Of a stretch of DNA of 58,000 nt, positions 10,962-22,664 are shown piece after piece. The DNA comes from Adiantum capillus-veneris (lineage: Eukaryota > Streptophyta > Polypodiopsida > Polypodiales > Pteridaceae). The position numbers and the translations under genes are program-made. The notes beneath the pieces were generated by a model. The model had not been told where the DNA came from. It saw nothing but the letters and a program-made list of their open reading frames with translations, and did not search any database. Within the stretch, counting starts at the first letter, position 1. Every line of letters starts with the position of its first letter. The stretch is taken from NCBI GenBank assembly GCA_014529385.2, contig CM043954.1, positions 97,922,747 to 97,980,746 on the forward strand, read 5' to 3'.

Positions 10962-12742
10962 TGTACTAGGAAATTAAATTTACTCCTTCCATGAAGTCTT
11001 TATCCAAAGTTGCTAATATCTTAACCCAATCATTAAAATACAGCATATGTAAGACAGATAATCTTTTGTTAGAGGTAAGAGCCAAATCATAAATTAGTTA
11101 CGAAGCATCCAAGCTCCTTATACATCTGAGAGCAAGAGAAGTGGCCACTGAGAGGGGCTCCGAGGTCAGTCCCAATCCTTGTGAGAGAGCAAGAGTTTTC
11201 AAAAACAGTGAGGTGAGGTTCACTTGTACTTGCCATAGTAGGTAATACAATCTTTGGCCTTCCTAGAGAGGAAGGGTCTAGTTCTAACTGCCAAGGCATT
11301 CTTCGGTTTACGGTCCTTAAGGTAAAGCTTAATCTATTCAACAATCTTTGCAAGATTCTCAGGGTTGTGATTAGTGCTCATGCGAGCTGTCTTTCTATAG
11401 GGTAGGCAGTCCTGAAAAGGGAACAGTGTAGACATAAATAAAGGTAGGAACAGTAATTGTAATATTTTTGGGCCTGCAAACCTTCAACCGGCAAAGCCAA
11501 AGACTATAGTAGCCATGAGTAGGGGCCAGAAAAAGAGTCTAAAAGGTACCATCTAACACCAGTCAACCGATCAAGGGATTACAGACTGTGGGTCCAAATT
11601 AGAACTCAATTTCAAAGAGAATCTCCAAAGCCAGCATCTCGGTTTCTCTTGGAAAGAAAAACCTTATGTATAGGATGTGTGTGTAGCTGTTAAATCTTAG
11701 ATAACAAGACATAATTGAATTTTTACATTCAAAAGATAGCTGGCAATGGAACAAGGTATAGATATGTACAAAAACAACTAAGTATTAGAATCATTTAAGT
11801 ACAATTCTTGTAGGAAAGAGATCCCCTTTCAGTATGCAGAAAGTAAAAGAACTTCCCACGTCATCACTGAGTGTTCTATCCAGAGTAGGGTAGCCTGCCA
11901 AAGTAAAACAAACCTTCCAAGATAAGATAGAGTCCTTACATACATCCATCAAACAAGACAACAATTTAGTTAGCCTTGGATGTGTTTTACAAGTATCAAT
12001 GGACCATACCAGTTGTTATCCATGTCCATCTTACAAACATTTTTTAAACCTTAACAAGCTTAGTGAAACATGTGTACAAAGTGTTCTTCTTTTCCTTCTT
12101 ACTTTTTAACAACCCAGGTTACTAAAAAATATTATTTTGATTAGAAGGCCACCACCCCTTCTAATCCAAGTGTCATAGTCCATTATCAAAATATCCTTCA
12201 AGATTAAAGAAATTTTACCATGTCAAAAATTTCCTCTTTTAAAGTTCAAGAATGTAACAAGCTAGTTTATGTTTGTTTTAGGTTTAAATAAAGTTCAAGC
12301 ACATCATAGTATATGGAGTTCAAAACATCTTTTGCAATGTATCTTTATCATATAAAACTCTAGTCAAAATAGAGCAAGTATCGATTTTTACATAAGAAGA
12401 TACTCGGCACCATAACCTCCCTATGTCAATCCAAGGGGCACATACCATATAGCCAAAAGCAAAGAACTAACCCATAGTGTATACTTACCTTAAAAGGTAG
12501 AGGTTCTTTAGTAGAGAAAAAATTGTTACAAAGAAGCAGGTGCAACAGATTCATGGATTTATTTACAGAATTAACCCCCGCCAAGAAAAAGCGGTAGAAG
12601 TACACGATTTAACTAGTTAGTGAATTGGTACAGCAAACGAATGCATCCGGGCCAACAACCCCTACACACATAGTGTGCAAGAGGTCAAATCGGCACACCT
12701 TGTATTCACATAGCCCAGTCGATGGGTTACAGACATTGAACC
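10962..12742. other. AT-rich DNA without supported genes
   Basis: No convincing ORF, RNA gene or repeat boundary was found. A short block, CAGTTGTTATCCATGTC, at about 12009 recurs near 37518, hinting at a shared old repeat. The last five bases before the outer LTR are the target duplication. Confidence 0.5.
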
Positions 12743-12747
12743 ATTAG
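12743..12747. repeat. Target-site duplication of the outer element, left copy
   Basis: ATTAG directly abuts the TG of the LTR and is repeated exactly at 35938-35942. Confidence 0.9.
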
Positions 12748-13683
12748 TGTTGGACGGATACGCCGCGACGGACGTCAGCACAACGAGAACTCACCTAACA
12801 TGTAATGTCAGCTAAGGATGAAGCTCGACCCGCAGGCACGTGTAAGCAAGCATAAGGTGTCAACCTACACTCAACCGACTCCTAACTAATTCCTACAGAG
12901 GTCTCTACCAATTGTCTAAGTCACAGCGTTCAAGAGTGCATAAGAGGAAACTTCCTACAATGCTTTCTAGAGTCGAACACCCATCAAACAATCTCGAAAC
13001 ACCATATAAATTGAAGGAAATCCTACTAATACCAATAGGTCGCTCTCCCTAAGGTCTAAGAACCAAAATCCCAACCCAAAACACCTGGTGCAGAAACATG
13101 TAGGATGTCAGGCCAAAATCTGCAGATCTTCGTTTCCGAAATCTAAAGTGTGTAATGTGTAGTTCTACTCAATGTAAACGCGTGAATATGCTGCAATGCA
13201 AAATCGGACAACGTATGCTCACCCAAACACCCGATGAAGCTCGTAGAAGGAGCTCGCAAAACCAGACCGTACGCACGCAATGTAGGTATCGGCGCGTAGC
13301 TCTCGTCGGGGGCAACACGCTGCACTTCTCCGCACTCGATTCTGACCACCGTAGTACACGTAGCATCAAGATGAAGCTCACACACTCTCTCTCGTACACA
13401 ATACGCTCACTCACAGACTTCAAAACTTGTTTTTAAAGTGACAAAAAGGTTTTTCATTAAGGTCAAAAAGTGGTATATATACCTTACAATTTCTCAAACC
13501 CTAAAGTTCCAAAATCAACCATCTACTCAATCTAACTATCAAAACTGGGATACAATCTGGAAACTTCTGTAAGTTCCAATAATTACAAGGTGAAAAATCA
13601 GGTTTTCCTCAATGAATGAATAATTACAAAAATAATAATCCTCCGAATGGTTAGATGCCATGGGGTGTGTCCAGCTTCTAACA
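12748..13683 (-). repeat. 3' LTR of the outer element
   Basis: 936 bp, TG...CA, matched over its whole length by 34997-35937. It is the 3' LTR because the minus-strand PPT abuts its 13683 end. It carries a half copy of the element's palindrome at 13096-13109. Confidence 0.93.
13471..13484 (-). promoter_or_regulatory. TATA box in the outer LTR
   Basis: The minus strand reads GGTATATATACCA, a strong TATA element about 200 bp inside the upstream end of the LTR. The same sequence is kept at about 35722-35734 in the 5' LTR. Confidence 0.6.
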
Positions 13684-13699
13684 CTCCCCCCCTCCTTGC
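13684..13699 (-). other. Polypurine tract of the outer element
   Basis: On the minus strand AAGGAGGGGGGGAG directly precedes the TGTTAG start of the LTR. A 7-bp stem hairpin lies just upstream (13701-13718). The same 13-base tract recurs internally at about 19818-19830. Confidence 0.85.
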
Positions 13700-13700
13700 T

Positions 13701-13718
13701 CATGTCGTCCCCGACATG
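13701..13718 (-). other. Hairpin next to the PPT
   Basis: CATGTCG and its inverted complement CGACATG flank a four-base loop (GGGA on the minus strand). A weaker hairpin with the same loop precedes the internal PPT-like tract. Confidence 0.6.
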
Positions 13719-16700
13719 GCCTTGAGCTGCTGCTTCATCGTATCGTTTCTCGCATCTTTAGCAGTGATTCCTATCTGGCATGCAGGTTCAGCATTGTTGG
13801 GCCAAAAATGTCAGTATTTATGGTGAAGAAGCCTGTGTAGAACGCTTCTTCAAAAGCTTGGAGGTGATAGGATGGTAGAAACATTATCCTTTGATACAGT
13901 GCATGTATCATCTCCTTGGAAGGCTGACCTGACAGATCATAAGTGCATATGTATGTATCTTGGAAGAAAAAGATGTTGTCAGTCACCTGGCCTGGCTTGA
14001 AGGTTTCAAACACTGCTAAGATGGTTCTGCAGATTTTCCTCATCATAATGCATGTAAGGTCAGGTGATCCAGTGAACAACTTTATGGCGCCCATTAGGGT
14101 TTTCACCATGTATTGGACACTTATTCTCTCACCTGCCTTCAAGCCCGGCAGCTTGGGGTAGTTCAGCCAAGTGGGTTGGCTTCTTTGCAAAATTTCCTGC
14201 ACTTTTCATGTCCTAATCCTTGGTAGAGGACAGAAGCTGAGGTTGTCTCTGATATTCTTAGGTGCCTCTACCAAGTGGATTAGGTATTGTGGGTACTTTG
14301 TAATCTAGGCCTTCCTCCACTTTGGCTGAGAATCCACAATGAGCTTGACCCCTTCTGGTTTTGAGGTATCTGCATTGTAAAGAGGTACAGCTGGCTCTTC
14401 TCTGATCCTCTTGTTTATGGTAGCTATCTCATATTTCAGCAATGGATATGGAAGAGAGGGTTGAAGCCACTCGCGCCTAAGGTTTCTGGTGTCGATCTTC
14501 TGAATATTCATGGACTTGAAGACCCTCTGTTCCCACTCCAAGGCTTCCTTTGTGGTTTCTCTGAGCTCTACCTCTATTGCTTTACGCAATTTTCCTTCCT
14601 CTTCTTGTGTGAGATCCTGTGGCTCTTGAGAGGATCCTTCTAGGATTTCCTCTTGCATAGGCGTGTCCACCGTATCTGCCACATTTTCTAGGTCAATGCC
14701 CTCATTGGCGGCTGGCCCTGTGCTCTCTGCCTCTACTCCTTGCTCACCTTTCAACTCCTCAATTTGCCTGAGGAGTTTTTGCTTTTTCGTTTCAGCTTCT
14801 TCGCCCATATTCGTGAGGAGGTCATTAAGTTCTGTGTTTATTCTTTCCGCCTCCTTGAGATTTCTCTTCATGCTTTCTACTTCTTCTTGCAGGGATTTTT
14901 GGCCTTCTTCCATTCTCGTTTGCATGACTATAGATCCTTCTGCCATCATCAATCTCTGTTTTTTCTCTAGAGTCAGCTCTTTCTGAAGTTCTTGCATTTG
15001 CTCCTCATAGAGTTGACTCTCAGTCATCATGATTTGAGTCGAGCTAGTAGCTCTGACTCTAGTAGGTGATGCTCGCAGCCTCTGGATGGTTTGATCTTTG
15101 ACTTTTAGTTGGTCCTTGAGCTCAAGGACCTCATCCTGGCTTGCTTCTTGATCTATCTATGCTCTTTCCTTGGCGTTCCTCATGGCTTCCACTTCTTTAG
15201 ATTCTTCTGTCATCTGTAGTGTCAAATTATCTCTTTCCTTCTCGGCATCTAGCAGTGACTTGCTGAGCTACTGACACTCTTCTTCCACTGCTCGCATTCT
15301 TTTTGTGGCTTCTTGATTGGCTTCCTCCATTGCCTAGAAGCTTTGTAGTTCCCTTGCTAAGCTGTCCTGTAGCTCAGCTTCTCTCTCCTTTTGCCTTTGG
15401 CTTTGTGCTTGCAGAGAATCTACTTCCATTTTGATCTTTTCTTCAGTGGCCTTGAGAACTGTCATCTCTTTCTCTGAAGCCATGGATTGCGCTCTCAATC
15501 TTGTTAGCTTTGTCATTACCACATCCCAGTCATTGGAGGGCGGGTGCAAGTCCACTGTATCTGTAGAAATTTCCTTCAGTTCTACTAGCCTGATGCCTTG
15601 CATCTGTGCTTTAGGCCCTGTCCTCGCCAAGTCGAAGGCAACTGTGGTGGCTTCTTCCTTCGTATATCCTTCAGCTAGCAGGCCCAAAAATGCATAGTAA
15701 GAATCATCTAATTCTTTTTTCTCACTTTGATGCTTAGCCTCTTCTTTTGGCTCCGGCTCTCGTCTCTAATCTTGCTCTTCTCCTTGCTGTTCTTCTGCTT
15801 TGTCTTCAGCCTCCTTATCTTCTGGTGGGGGGCTGCTAGGAGGTGGTGAGGGCAGTGGTGATGGCTGAGGGCTGGGTTTAGGGCTGGTTGATAGAGATGT
15901 AGGTTTTCCCTTTAAGTCCCTGTCTGCTTTTTTTTTTCTTTCTCTTTCCTGGCTCTCTTGCTCATCCAGCAGTTTCTGTCGTATTTGTTGTACTTCTTCC
16001 TCTGTGAAAGGGACATGTGGAATGTTCTCTGATGCAGCATCAAGAATCTCAAAATTCTTCATATAGTCTTCAAATCGGTACCTTTGAACTCTTCTGGACG
16101 ATCCTGACATAGACTCTAGAGAAGGCTTCTAGAGTTCACTTAAATCGCCTTTGAGGGCTCTCTCTGCTCGGAAGCTCTCCATCAACCTCTCTAGTCTTGC
16201 CGCTTTCTGTGTCCTTGTTTCTTTGGCCTACACTTGAGCAAACTCCTTCTTCCCTTTCTTCTGCTCGGGTTGCTCCTCTTGAACTGGCTCTAGACATCTT
16301 TTCAATCTTGTTGCCACGTTTGGTGCTCTTTGCGGCTCATCTTCCTTGTCTTCTTTTAACCTCAGCCAATCATTCTGAGACGGGGGGTCAGGCCACCTTC
16401 CTTTTGCGTGTAGTGCTCCATAAATCACCTTGGTGATCAGTTCTCTTGGCACTATATAGGTTGGCTTCTTGTTGCCCATCTTTACTAGGCTGTCATGTAT
16501 ATATGCCGTATAGTTGATTATCTTTGGGGTGCCTTTCGTCATTGCCCACGTGAATGTAGTGGCAATTGCACCTAGCGGCATCCTGTACTTCTGTGGCCTC
16601 TTCGTGCACATGTGGAAGTACTGTTTGTATAACTGGCCCATGATTGCCACTCTTGGGTTGGCAATATCTTCAAAGGTGTAATTCCCCTTCTTCGCTTTGT

Positions 16701-17350
16701 ACACCTTGACCTCATCCCTTCTTTTTGTTACACTATCCCCCTAGTTGGAGAGGTCTAGTGCATCTGCTACAACCTGCTCAGTGATTATTATCTCTGTTTC
16801 TGGTCTGCCTTGTAAATCTATTACTTTGGCCACTCCATCCTCCTTGATGCTTGTCACAAACTCCCAGACTCTCTTGATGTCCACTCCTGCCGGTATTGCT
16901 TCAAAGTAGTTGTGGAGATCAATCTTCTCCAAGTATCCGGCCATCTTGCTTCGTACGAACTCATTGAGTTCTCTTGGTAGCATTGGTAGCTCAATAACAT
17001 TGCCTTCAGTGTCTTTGAACACTTCTTGGTAGATCTTTAGGTCGTTGGACTCTAACAGATCCTCTTGTATCCATGTGTTGGTGGGCTTTAGGGTTCTTTC
17101 TGGAATGACGAAGGGTTCCACTTCTTCCAGGTAATCCTTGATGGTCATTCTCTTCTTCTTTGCCGGTGACTTCAAGGCTTCCATAGATCCTGTTGCACTC
17201 AGTAGTCCGAAGTTAGCATTTTTTCCATATTAGCTGCGAAAGTGAGTTTTACTTATCCAAATGACTTGAAAATTGAAAATGAAGCTTAAAAGGAACTTGT
17301 GAAGCTGTGCATGTGCTCACAGTGCAAATCTGGCCAAAAAATTCATCTAA

Positions 17351-17370
17351 ACATCCTACGCGTAGGATGT
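17351..17370. repeat. Palindrome copy 1
   Basis: 20-bp perfect palindrome: ACATCCTACG followed by its inverted complement. Confidence 0.95.
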
Positions 17371-17632
17371 CTTTTTCATCAGAATTGGTTCATATTTGAC
17401 ATGCTGGTAGTGTATGGCTTATGGAACATGGCTATATGCTTGGATTTGAATTTGGATATCAAAAAGTGGACTTTTGGGTTGATTCAGGCTTTAGGTCACA
17501 ATTTGGGTAGAATGTCCATCATAGGTAGCAATTGATGTCCAAATGGGTTGAAAATTCGTATATGGGCTTATTGCACCATGGTATTGCTCCCATGATGTCA
17601 CTCTTTGCACAGAAGGCTAAATTTATGCTGGA

Positions 17633-17654
17633 GACATCCTATGCGTAGGATGTC
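17633..17654. repeat. Palindrome copy 2
   Basis: 22-bp form with one mismatched pair near the centre: ACGCGT has become ATGCGT, a CpG-type transition. Confidence 0.93.
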
Positions 17655-17912
17655 TTTTTCATCAAAATGACATGAAACTTGTCCTGTGGGTGGTCCTTGG
17701 CCTATGGAACATGGCTATGTTCTTGGATTTGAATTTGGGCAACATTTGATGCTTGTAAGGCCCTGTGTGGTGTTTTTGGACTCAAAAAGTGTATCTTGAA
17801 GGTGTTGGGGGTCAAAAATGATTAGAATGGCCTCAAACTTGATATATGGACTCCCGATGATGAGGTGATTGGATCTGGAATGATAAAACATCCCCTGCAT
17901 GTCAAAAAAGTC

Positions 17913-17944
17913 AAATAGACATCCTACGCGTAGGATGTCTATTT
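17913..17944. repeat. Palindrome copy 3 (32 bp, perfect)
   Basis: The longest copy: the 22-bp core at 17918-17939 is extended to 32 bp of perfect symmetry by AAATA on the left and TATTT on the right. Confidence 0.95.
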
Positions 17945-18194
17945 CATCATTTTTTCCTTCTGACCACACAGATTGGTTGTTGATGTGTTGGTGAAGTGTT
18001 GTGCAAGTTTCATTGGATTTGGACAAGATTTGGTAGGTCTATGGCCCATTATTGCCTCTACTCTATGCCCTAACTTCATGCATATGAGGTCAATTTTGGT
18101 CCAAATGTGATGAGACTTGGTGGATAGCTTGTAAATGTCATTCAGAAAATGTGCATGATGAAAAATGTTGGAGTTTGTGCCCAAAAGCTACCTT

Positions 18195-18220
18195 GAGACA
18201 TCCTACACGTAGGATGTCTC
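18195..18220. repeat. Palindrome copy 4
   Basis: 26-bp palindrome with one mismatched pair; the centre ACGCGT has become ACACGT, again a CpG-type transition. It is followed by CTGG, as is copy 8. Confidence 0.93.
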
Positions 18221-18290
18221 CTGGTTATTTTTTCATTGCTAGTGCTTCCAGTGCTTGCCCTTGGCCCTCCTAAGTCCCTTTTGAGCCTAA

Positions 18291-19812
18291 TTTCAACAGA
18301 AAAGTCAAATGGATAGAGAATAACTCCCTGTGTGGACTTCAGAGCCTCCAAGCCGTTTTCTGACTTTTGGAGTGCTTTTTGGCGATGAAATTTCTTGATG
18401 TTGGTCTCCATAGCTTCTCGATCCCTTGGGGATACTTGTCGTATGGTTTTTGTCGACTTTGGCTTTACAGGAGCTCCATTTGGCAATTTGTCGCTCTAAA
18501 ATCACCCGTGGTTGCGTTTACATACCTTCGATGATTTGTGGTGGTCTACCACCATAGGACTTGGTTGTTGATGGTCTAGGAAGGCCGGTCGTGAAGTTTG
18601 GTGGCAAACGGACTTGCGGTTTGGCCGCAAGAGCGATTTGACGCTTTGTGTGTCTGATGCCGTTTTTGAAGTTTAGTTCCGCTTCGGGTCACTTTTTGTT
18701 CATGCAGGTCATATAGACTTGTCGAGCATGCTGAGATGCTCCTACCCATGAATTTTGGTAGCATTTGGTCGCCGTTTCGCCGATTTCCCATTTGGTGGCC
18801 TCTTGCGGGTTTCTGGGAATTAGGGTTTTTCCCAATGGTTTCCTCCTGCCTTTGGACATCCAGGACTGGTCTCCTAGACTAGGGTAAGCTATCGATGAAG
18901 TCTTGTTGCTTTCGGGTTAGCCGTTAGGCCGCCGTCTCTACTTGTAGGTCTCTACCGCCCGCTTTGTGTGTGACCCCTACGCTAGTTTTCGCGACATAAT
19001 GACAAACATGCGCGAAAAGCTCAAGGTGGTGAGCCTACCTCTCATGTCTAGAGCTCGTCGGGTAGTCGTGTGCGTTGTAGAAGCTGCTGGAAGGTCGGTC
19101 AGCTCTATGTGGCAGAAGCTCTCTCCACAGAGTCAATAGTGAGAATGAGCTAAAAATGGGGTGAAAATTTCTTCTAATGAAGGTCCCCGAACCATTTTTC
19201 ATGAAGTTTGACATGTGCTCCTATCTTCTTGCGAGATGCGGTTTCGGCTCAAAAATTTCTTGATTTGGACTCCATTTGCTCTGTTTACTAGAAATTTGGC
19301 ATTTCGGTCAAAACTTGGCGAAAACACGCTTTCCACTCCAGTCTCATAATTGCACCCCCATTGTACCATAGGTTGTCCTATAGTCACTAATCATCCCCAT
19401 ATTTTTTGTTTTTCATTACGATTATTTTTCACCTGTTTTTTGTATTTTTGAAGTTTTTTTGCCAAAAATTAGCAAAATTCAAAGGAAAATAGCAAATCAA
19501 ACCCAAAAAATACCCAAAAATCATAATAAATCACAAACATCACCGCAAAACATTATATACACTCGCATGCAATTTTTATGGCCGGATTTCTCCGTTTTAC
19601 CAATATTTTTTCCGAAAATGGCTATTTCTACTTATATACATACACCTAGGGGCTTAATTTGGTGTTTGGCCCCATATACCTGTGGATACATGCTGTATAA
19701 GGGCATCTATACTTGGGTTACTCCAAAAAATTTTGCAATCAAACAACAACCCTTAAAATAGTCAAAAATCATGCCCTTTTTTGTTGTTTCTGTTATTGGT
19801 TCCGCATTTGAG
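18291..19812. other. Outer element spacer without supported genes
   Basis: No coding region with domain support. The part at 19380-19790 is strongly AT-rich. It separates the palindrome block from the internal PPT-like tract. Confidence 0.5.
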
Positions 19813-19815
19813 AAT

Positions 19816-19850
19816 GCCTCCCCCCCTCCTAGTCGGAGTCCTCCCGGACG
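19816..19850 (-). other. Internal PPT-like tract with hairpin (central PPT candidate)
   Basis: The minus strand carries the same 13 bases as the terminal PPT (AGGAGGGGGGGAG). It is preceded by a short hairpin GTCC-GGGA-GGAC (19838-19849) with the same loop as the hairpin beside the terminal PPT. In frame, both sites encode related peptides (PCRPGGLRLGGGE here, RPCRGRHEQGGGE at the end), so the tract is probably a duplicated element end or an internal priming site. Confidence 0.5.
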
Positions 19851-20725
19851 ACAAGGTATCGCCTCGGAGTATGTGCCGTGCATAGGTTGAAAAATTTGTG
19901 CTAATGCCTGGCCGATTACTGTGGCCCTACTTTATGCATACTCGGTCAATGTATGGAACAATTAATGTTGTGCAAGAGAAGGGTATAAGCAAGTAGCTTA
20001 TTGGCATTCGCCGTCGAGGTTTCCTGTTTTCTTTGTAAGTAACAGCTGTAACTCTATTGCTCTCTATTTAATTGTCTTTTTTGCAAAAGGCACTTGCTTT
20101 GCCGATACTGTTGATAGAGTCGTAGTTGTGACTAAGGAGAGAATTGGCTAGGCCGTAATGGTTATGGGCCGTATTGCCGTTGCTTTCCGTTGATATTTTG
20201 TTGCTGCCGGTTTTTGTAGATGGTTTGGCACTTTCTTGTTTGCCACTGGTTTGTTGTTGATTGGCGTTCACATAAGTCGGTTTTCCTTTTTGAAATGCAG
20301 TTGTCCGCCTTCCATTGGTGCTTGTACTGAAGAGAGTTCCTTTTGCTTTTGCTTTGGTATCCAAATGCTAGTGACATTTGGGTTATGGCTAATCATTTTC
20401 TTCGAGATCCATATCTGTTTTATGCCCTTGGTTTGTGGTTGAACCATCTGCTTTGTTGGAATTTTGTTGGTGCATTGTTGTTTGTACGCCATGGCATTTC
20501 TATCCTTCCGCATCCATACTTGTTTTCTTTGTTTTGCTAACCTAGATCTTTGCATTGCGGCCGGTGACTGCATATGTCTGTAATTAGCATGGTTGGCTTT
20601 TACCTGATTGTTGGTCTCGGTTATCAGGTCGTTCTTTGATGGCATTTTTGCTTTTGGATTCTGTTCCAGTGATTGCATGGTTTGCACAACTGATCATTCT
20701 GGTATTGCTGAGTAAAGGCTATCAC
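19851..20725 (-). pseudogene. Gln/Asn/Lys-rich region downstream of the protease remnant
   Basis: Open minus-strand stretches (20687-20268 and 20364-20068) encode low-complexity, basic, Gln/Asn/Thr-rich protein. It contains no RT, RNase H or integrase motif. It is broken by a frame change near 20300 and by several stops. In position it stands where pol should follow the protease, so pol is either deleted or was never present. Function unknown. Confidence 0.4.
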
Positions 20726-20944
20726 CTATTGTTCATGTTCATGCTGAATTTTGACTACCTTTGCTATCCAATCTATCTGCACATTGTACTCTTTTTGCCA
20801 AGGTTTCCCCAACATCATTGGGTGTTGTGTGCTTTCATCTGCCACCACATAGAATTTGTGTGGGTAAATATATTGATGTATCTGTACATGCAATATAGTC
20901 CATCCCAATGTTTTCAATGGGTGTGATGTGCTACTTTCTAGCAC
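20726..20944 (-). pseudogene. Aspartic protease C-terminal remnant
   Basis: The minus strand encodes TILHVQIHQYIYPHKFYVVA followed by DESTQHPMMLGKPW. The hydrophobic core plus MMLGKPW matches the C-terminal half of retroelement aspartic proteases (compare FILGRPW in the inner element). The N-terminal half with the D-x-G active site is not found upstream, and the frame differs from the gag-like ORF before it, so the domain is truncated or frameshifted. It shows that the outer element once had at least gag-protease. Confidence 0.6.
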
Positions 20945-21815
20945 TTGAGGAGTAGGATGAAGTTGACCTGTGACTTTGAGCTGTTGGCTTACTCTCTCCT
21001 TGATACCTTGAATAGAGTGGTGGTTCTTGCAAATCCCTTAGCCCTTGTGCGGCTTGATAACCATCTCGGTTTCAATCTTGTTCCAATGTTGCACACTGTC
21101 GAAGCCATGCCTGCAATGATGGTTGGTTTGCTGGTTGTTCTTGGTTGTTGAATTCTTGTGGTCGGGTGGAATGTGAGGTAGCGTCATACTCATCTGAAAA
21201 AGGATTCATTGACTTGCTTGGGGTGTAGGTGGCTCTTGTCACTTCCTAAGGGGCATATGTTGATGCTCCTGGACATGTTGCCCTTTCTACCTCCTTTGGA
21301 AGAATACGTTGGTATTCTCGCCCGTATCTATCAACAAAAACTATACCCTTCCACGTAGCAGTTTCATAAGAGAATAAGTAAAGAACCTTGTCTTTGCTTA
21401 ATTTGTTTATGTATGGTTCTTTGCTACGAAAGTAAGAGACTATACCCTCACTCTCATGTTTGTAGATTCCCACGTTCTTGTTATAAGTTGGAACCCTGGT
21501 TGTTTTCTTATCATACATAAAAATAGCTCCAGGCCAATCAATGTTTGGTGGCGGTTCTTGAGTTTCTGAAACCATTTTCCCTTTCGCCACGTTATCTCCA
21601 TATCTGTTGTAATCTTCAGGGTTACTAACTATTAGATAGTGGTTCCCCTTTTCGTCTCGAAATCTATCTCCATCATCATATACTCGGATTATCTCCAATC
21701 TCTGAGCTGGTCTCTCTTTGATACAAATGCACTTGCGTCCTCGATAGTCAGAATAGACCTTGGTCACCTGCCACCTTCTGGTCTCTAACAATGTATCTTC
21801 CTGATCTTAAATTCA
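20945..21815 (-). pseudogene. Gag-like first ORF of the outer element
   Basis: A minus-strand frame opens after a TAA at about 21813 and is clear from 21791 to 21246, where it meets TAG. The same frame runs on to about 20930, with a TGA near 21070 and a TAG near 20937. The ~180-residue N-terminal domain (DEKGNHYLIVSNPEDYNRYG, then YKHE, YLFSYET, VFVDRYGREYQRILPKEVE) resembles residues ~35-190 of the gag at 55069-56034 (DKNGTQYVQVENP, IGVY, IIHIFKI, LFRDCYNNNFVMMTPEEVE). The following Gln/Pro/Ser-rich part has no clear zinc knuckle. Start codon unproven; a donor-like CAGGTGAGT upstream (about 21858, minus) could mean splicing. Confidence 0.6.
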
Positions 21816-22241
21816 TCAAACTTCTCAATGCAATTTATCACAAATCCAACCACTCACCTGGCAAAGGGTCAGTTTCTGCACAACTTCTTGCTTTGTTGCT
21901 GAATATACCTGTACACAAGCGTTTTTATTTTGGCAATCGAGTCAAAGCATTTATCTGCTAGAGGTTATCTTAGTAATGATTGGTATAATTGGAGAGTTAA
22001 TCTCAACCACTACTGTATTTTATACACTGCTGATGTTCTGGATTAGGTCTGCTAATCTGAAACTGTACTACCCTCAGATGTTGATCAATTTACGCGAAAA
22101 ATTTTGAATTCAGTCTTTGCTTCGTCAAATGGGAAAACAAGGTCCAAATTCACTTCTAAAAGAAGTTTTGGAAGCCTTAAGCCAAATGGAATCTCACTGT
22201 CTATGCTGCCAGGTCAAATTTTCATTGCAGTATGCTTCAAT

Positions 22242-22265
22242 AGACATCCTACGCGTAGGATGTCT
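22242..22265. repeat. Palindrome copy 5
   Basis: 24-bp perfect palindrome with the ACGCGT centre. Confidence 0.95.
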
Positions 22266-22517
22266 CCTACTGTGTTTTGCCTGGACTTTTGCACTATGGT
22301 TGCCCCTTGTTGTGCTGAGCTTACAGCTGCTTTTACTTTTTGTTTTGGACACCTATTAGTTGGTCAATGAGTCAAAAATCTGTTCCGAAAGCCTGTTGCT
22401 GATATTGATCAGTCTAATCAACTCCAATTTGGACCAAAATTGACTAGGAGGCTTGCCTTAGGCTATACAGCATATGGCTATGCTCACTGTCAAAGTCTGG
22501 CTTCAATTTCTTGCTTT

Positions 22518-22541
22518 AGACATCCTACGCGTAGGATGTCT
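22518..22541. repeat. Palindrome copy 6
   Basis: 24-bp perfect palindrome, 276 bp from copy 5. Confidence 0.95.
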
Positions 22542-22644
22542 TTTTCATCAGAATGGCTTCAAACTCAAAGACCGGGCTCATCTTGAGTTGCTGATCACTT
22601 TAGTATACTCAAAATTGGGTTTGGAGTCCAAAATCACTCAGAAA

Positions 22645-22664
22645 ACATCCTACGCGTAGGATGT
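22645..22664. repeat. Palindrome copy 7
   Basis: 20-bp perfect palindrome; the outer G-C pair is lost, as in copy 1. Confidence 0.95.

Larger units (their letters stand above)
13684..17184 (-). pseudogene. Long 3' ORF of the outer element (coiled-coil protein), stop-interrupted
   Basis: A single minus-strand frame of about 1,140 codons runs from ATG at 17184 to the PPT. It is interrupted by TAG at 16741, 16228, 16129, 15766, 15334, 15268, 15157, 14305 and 13771 and by TGA at 14206, yet I find no frameshift. The first ~300 residues look globular, with IPAGVDIKRVWEFVTSIKEDG and WAMTKGTPKIINYTAYIHDS. A Pro/Ser-rich linker with PSPQPSPLPSPPPSSPPPED (about 15915-15825) follows, then some 400 residues of Glu/Lys/Gln-rich heptad-like sequence predicted to be coiled coil (about 15690-14600), then a C-terminal globular part. 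The position after the gag region recalls the env-like or extra 3' ORFs of some plant gypsy elements, but I recognise no family and see no membrane segment. It is not RT or integrase. Confidence 0.7.
17185..18290 (-). repeat. Palindrome block 1 (four copies, ~280-bp period)
   Basis: Non-coding block between the long 3' ORF and the gag-like region. Four palindromes are spaced about 283, 285 and 279 bp apart. The units also share text between palindromes, for example TATGGAACATGGCTAT then TTGGATTTGAATTTGG at about 17425 and 17702, and TTTTTCATCA right after copies 1 and 2. This marks an old, diverged tandem array. Confidence 0.8.

Noticed and set aside
13684-17184. Long 3' ORF as an envelope gene
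   Set aside because: No signal peptide, transmembrane segment or cleavage site seen; position alone is not enough.
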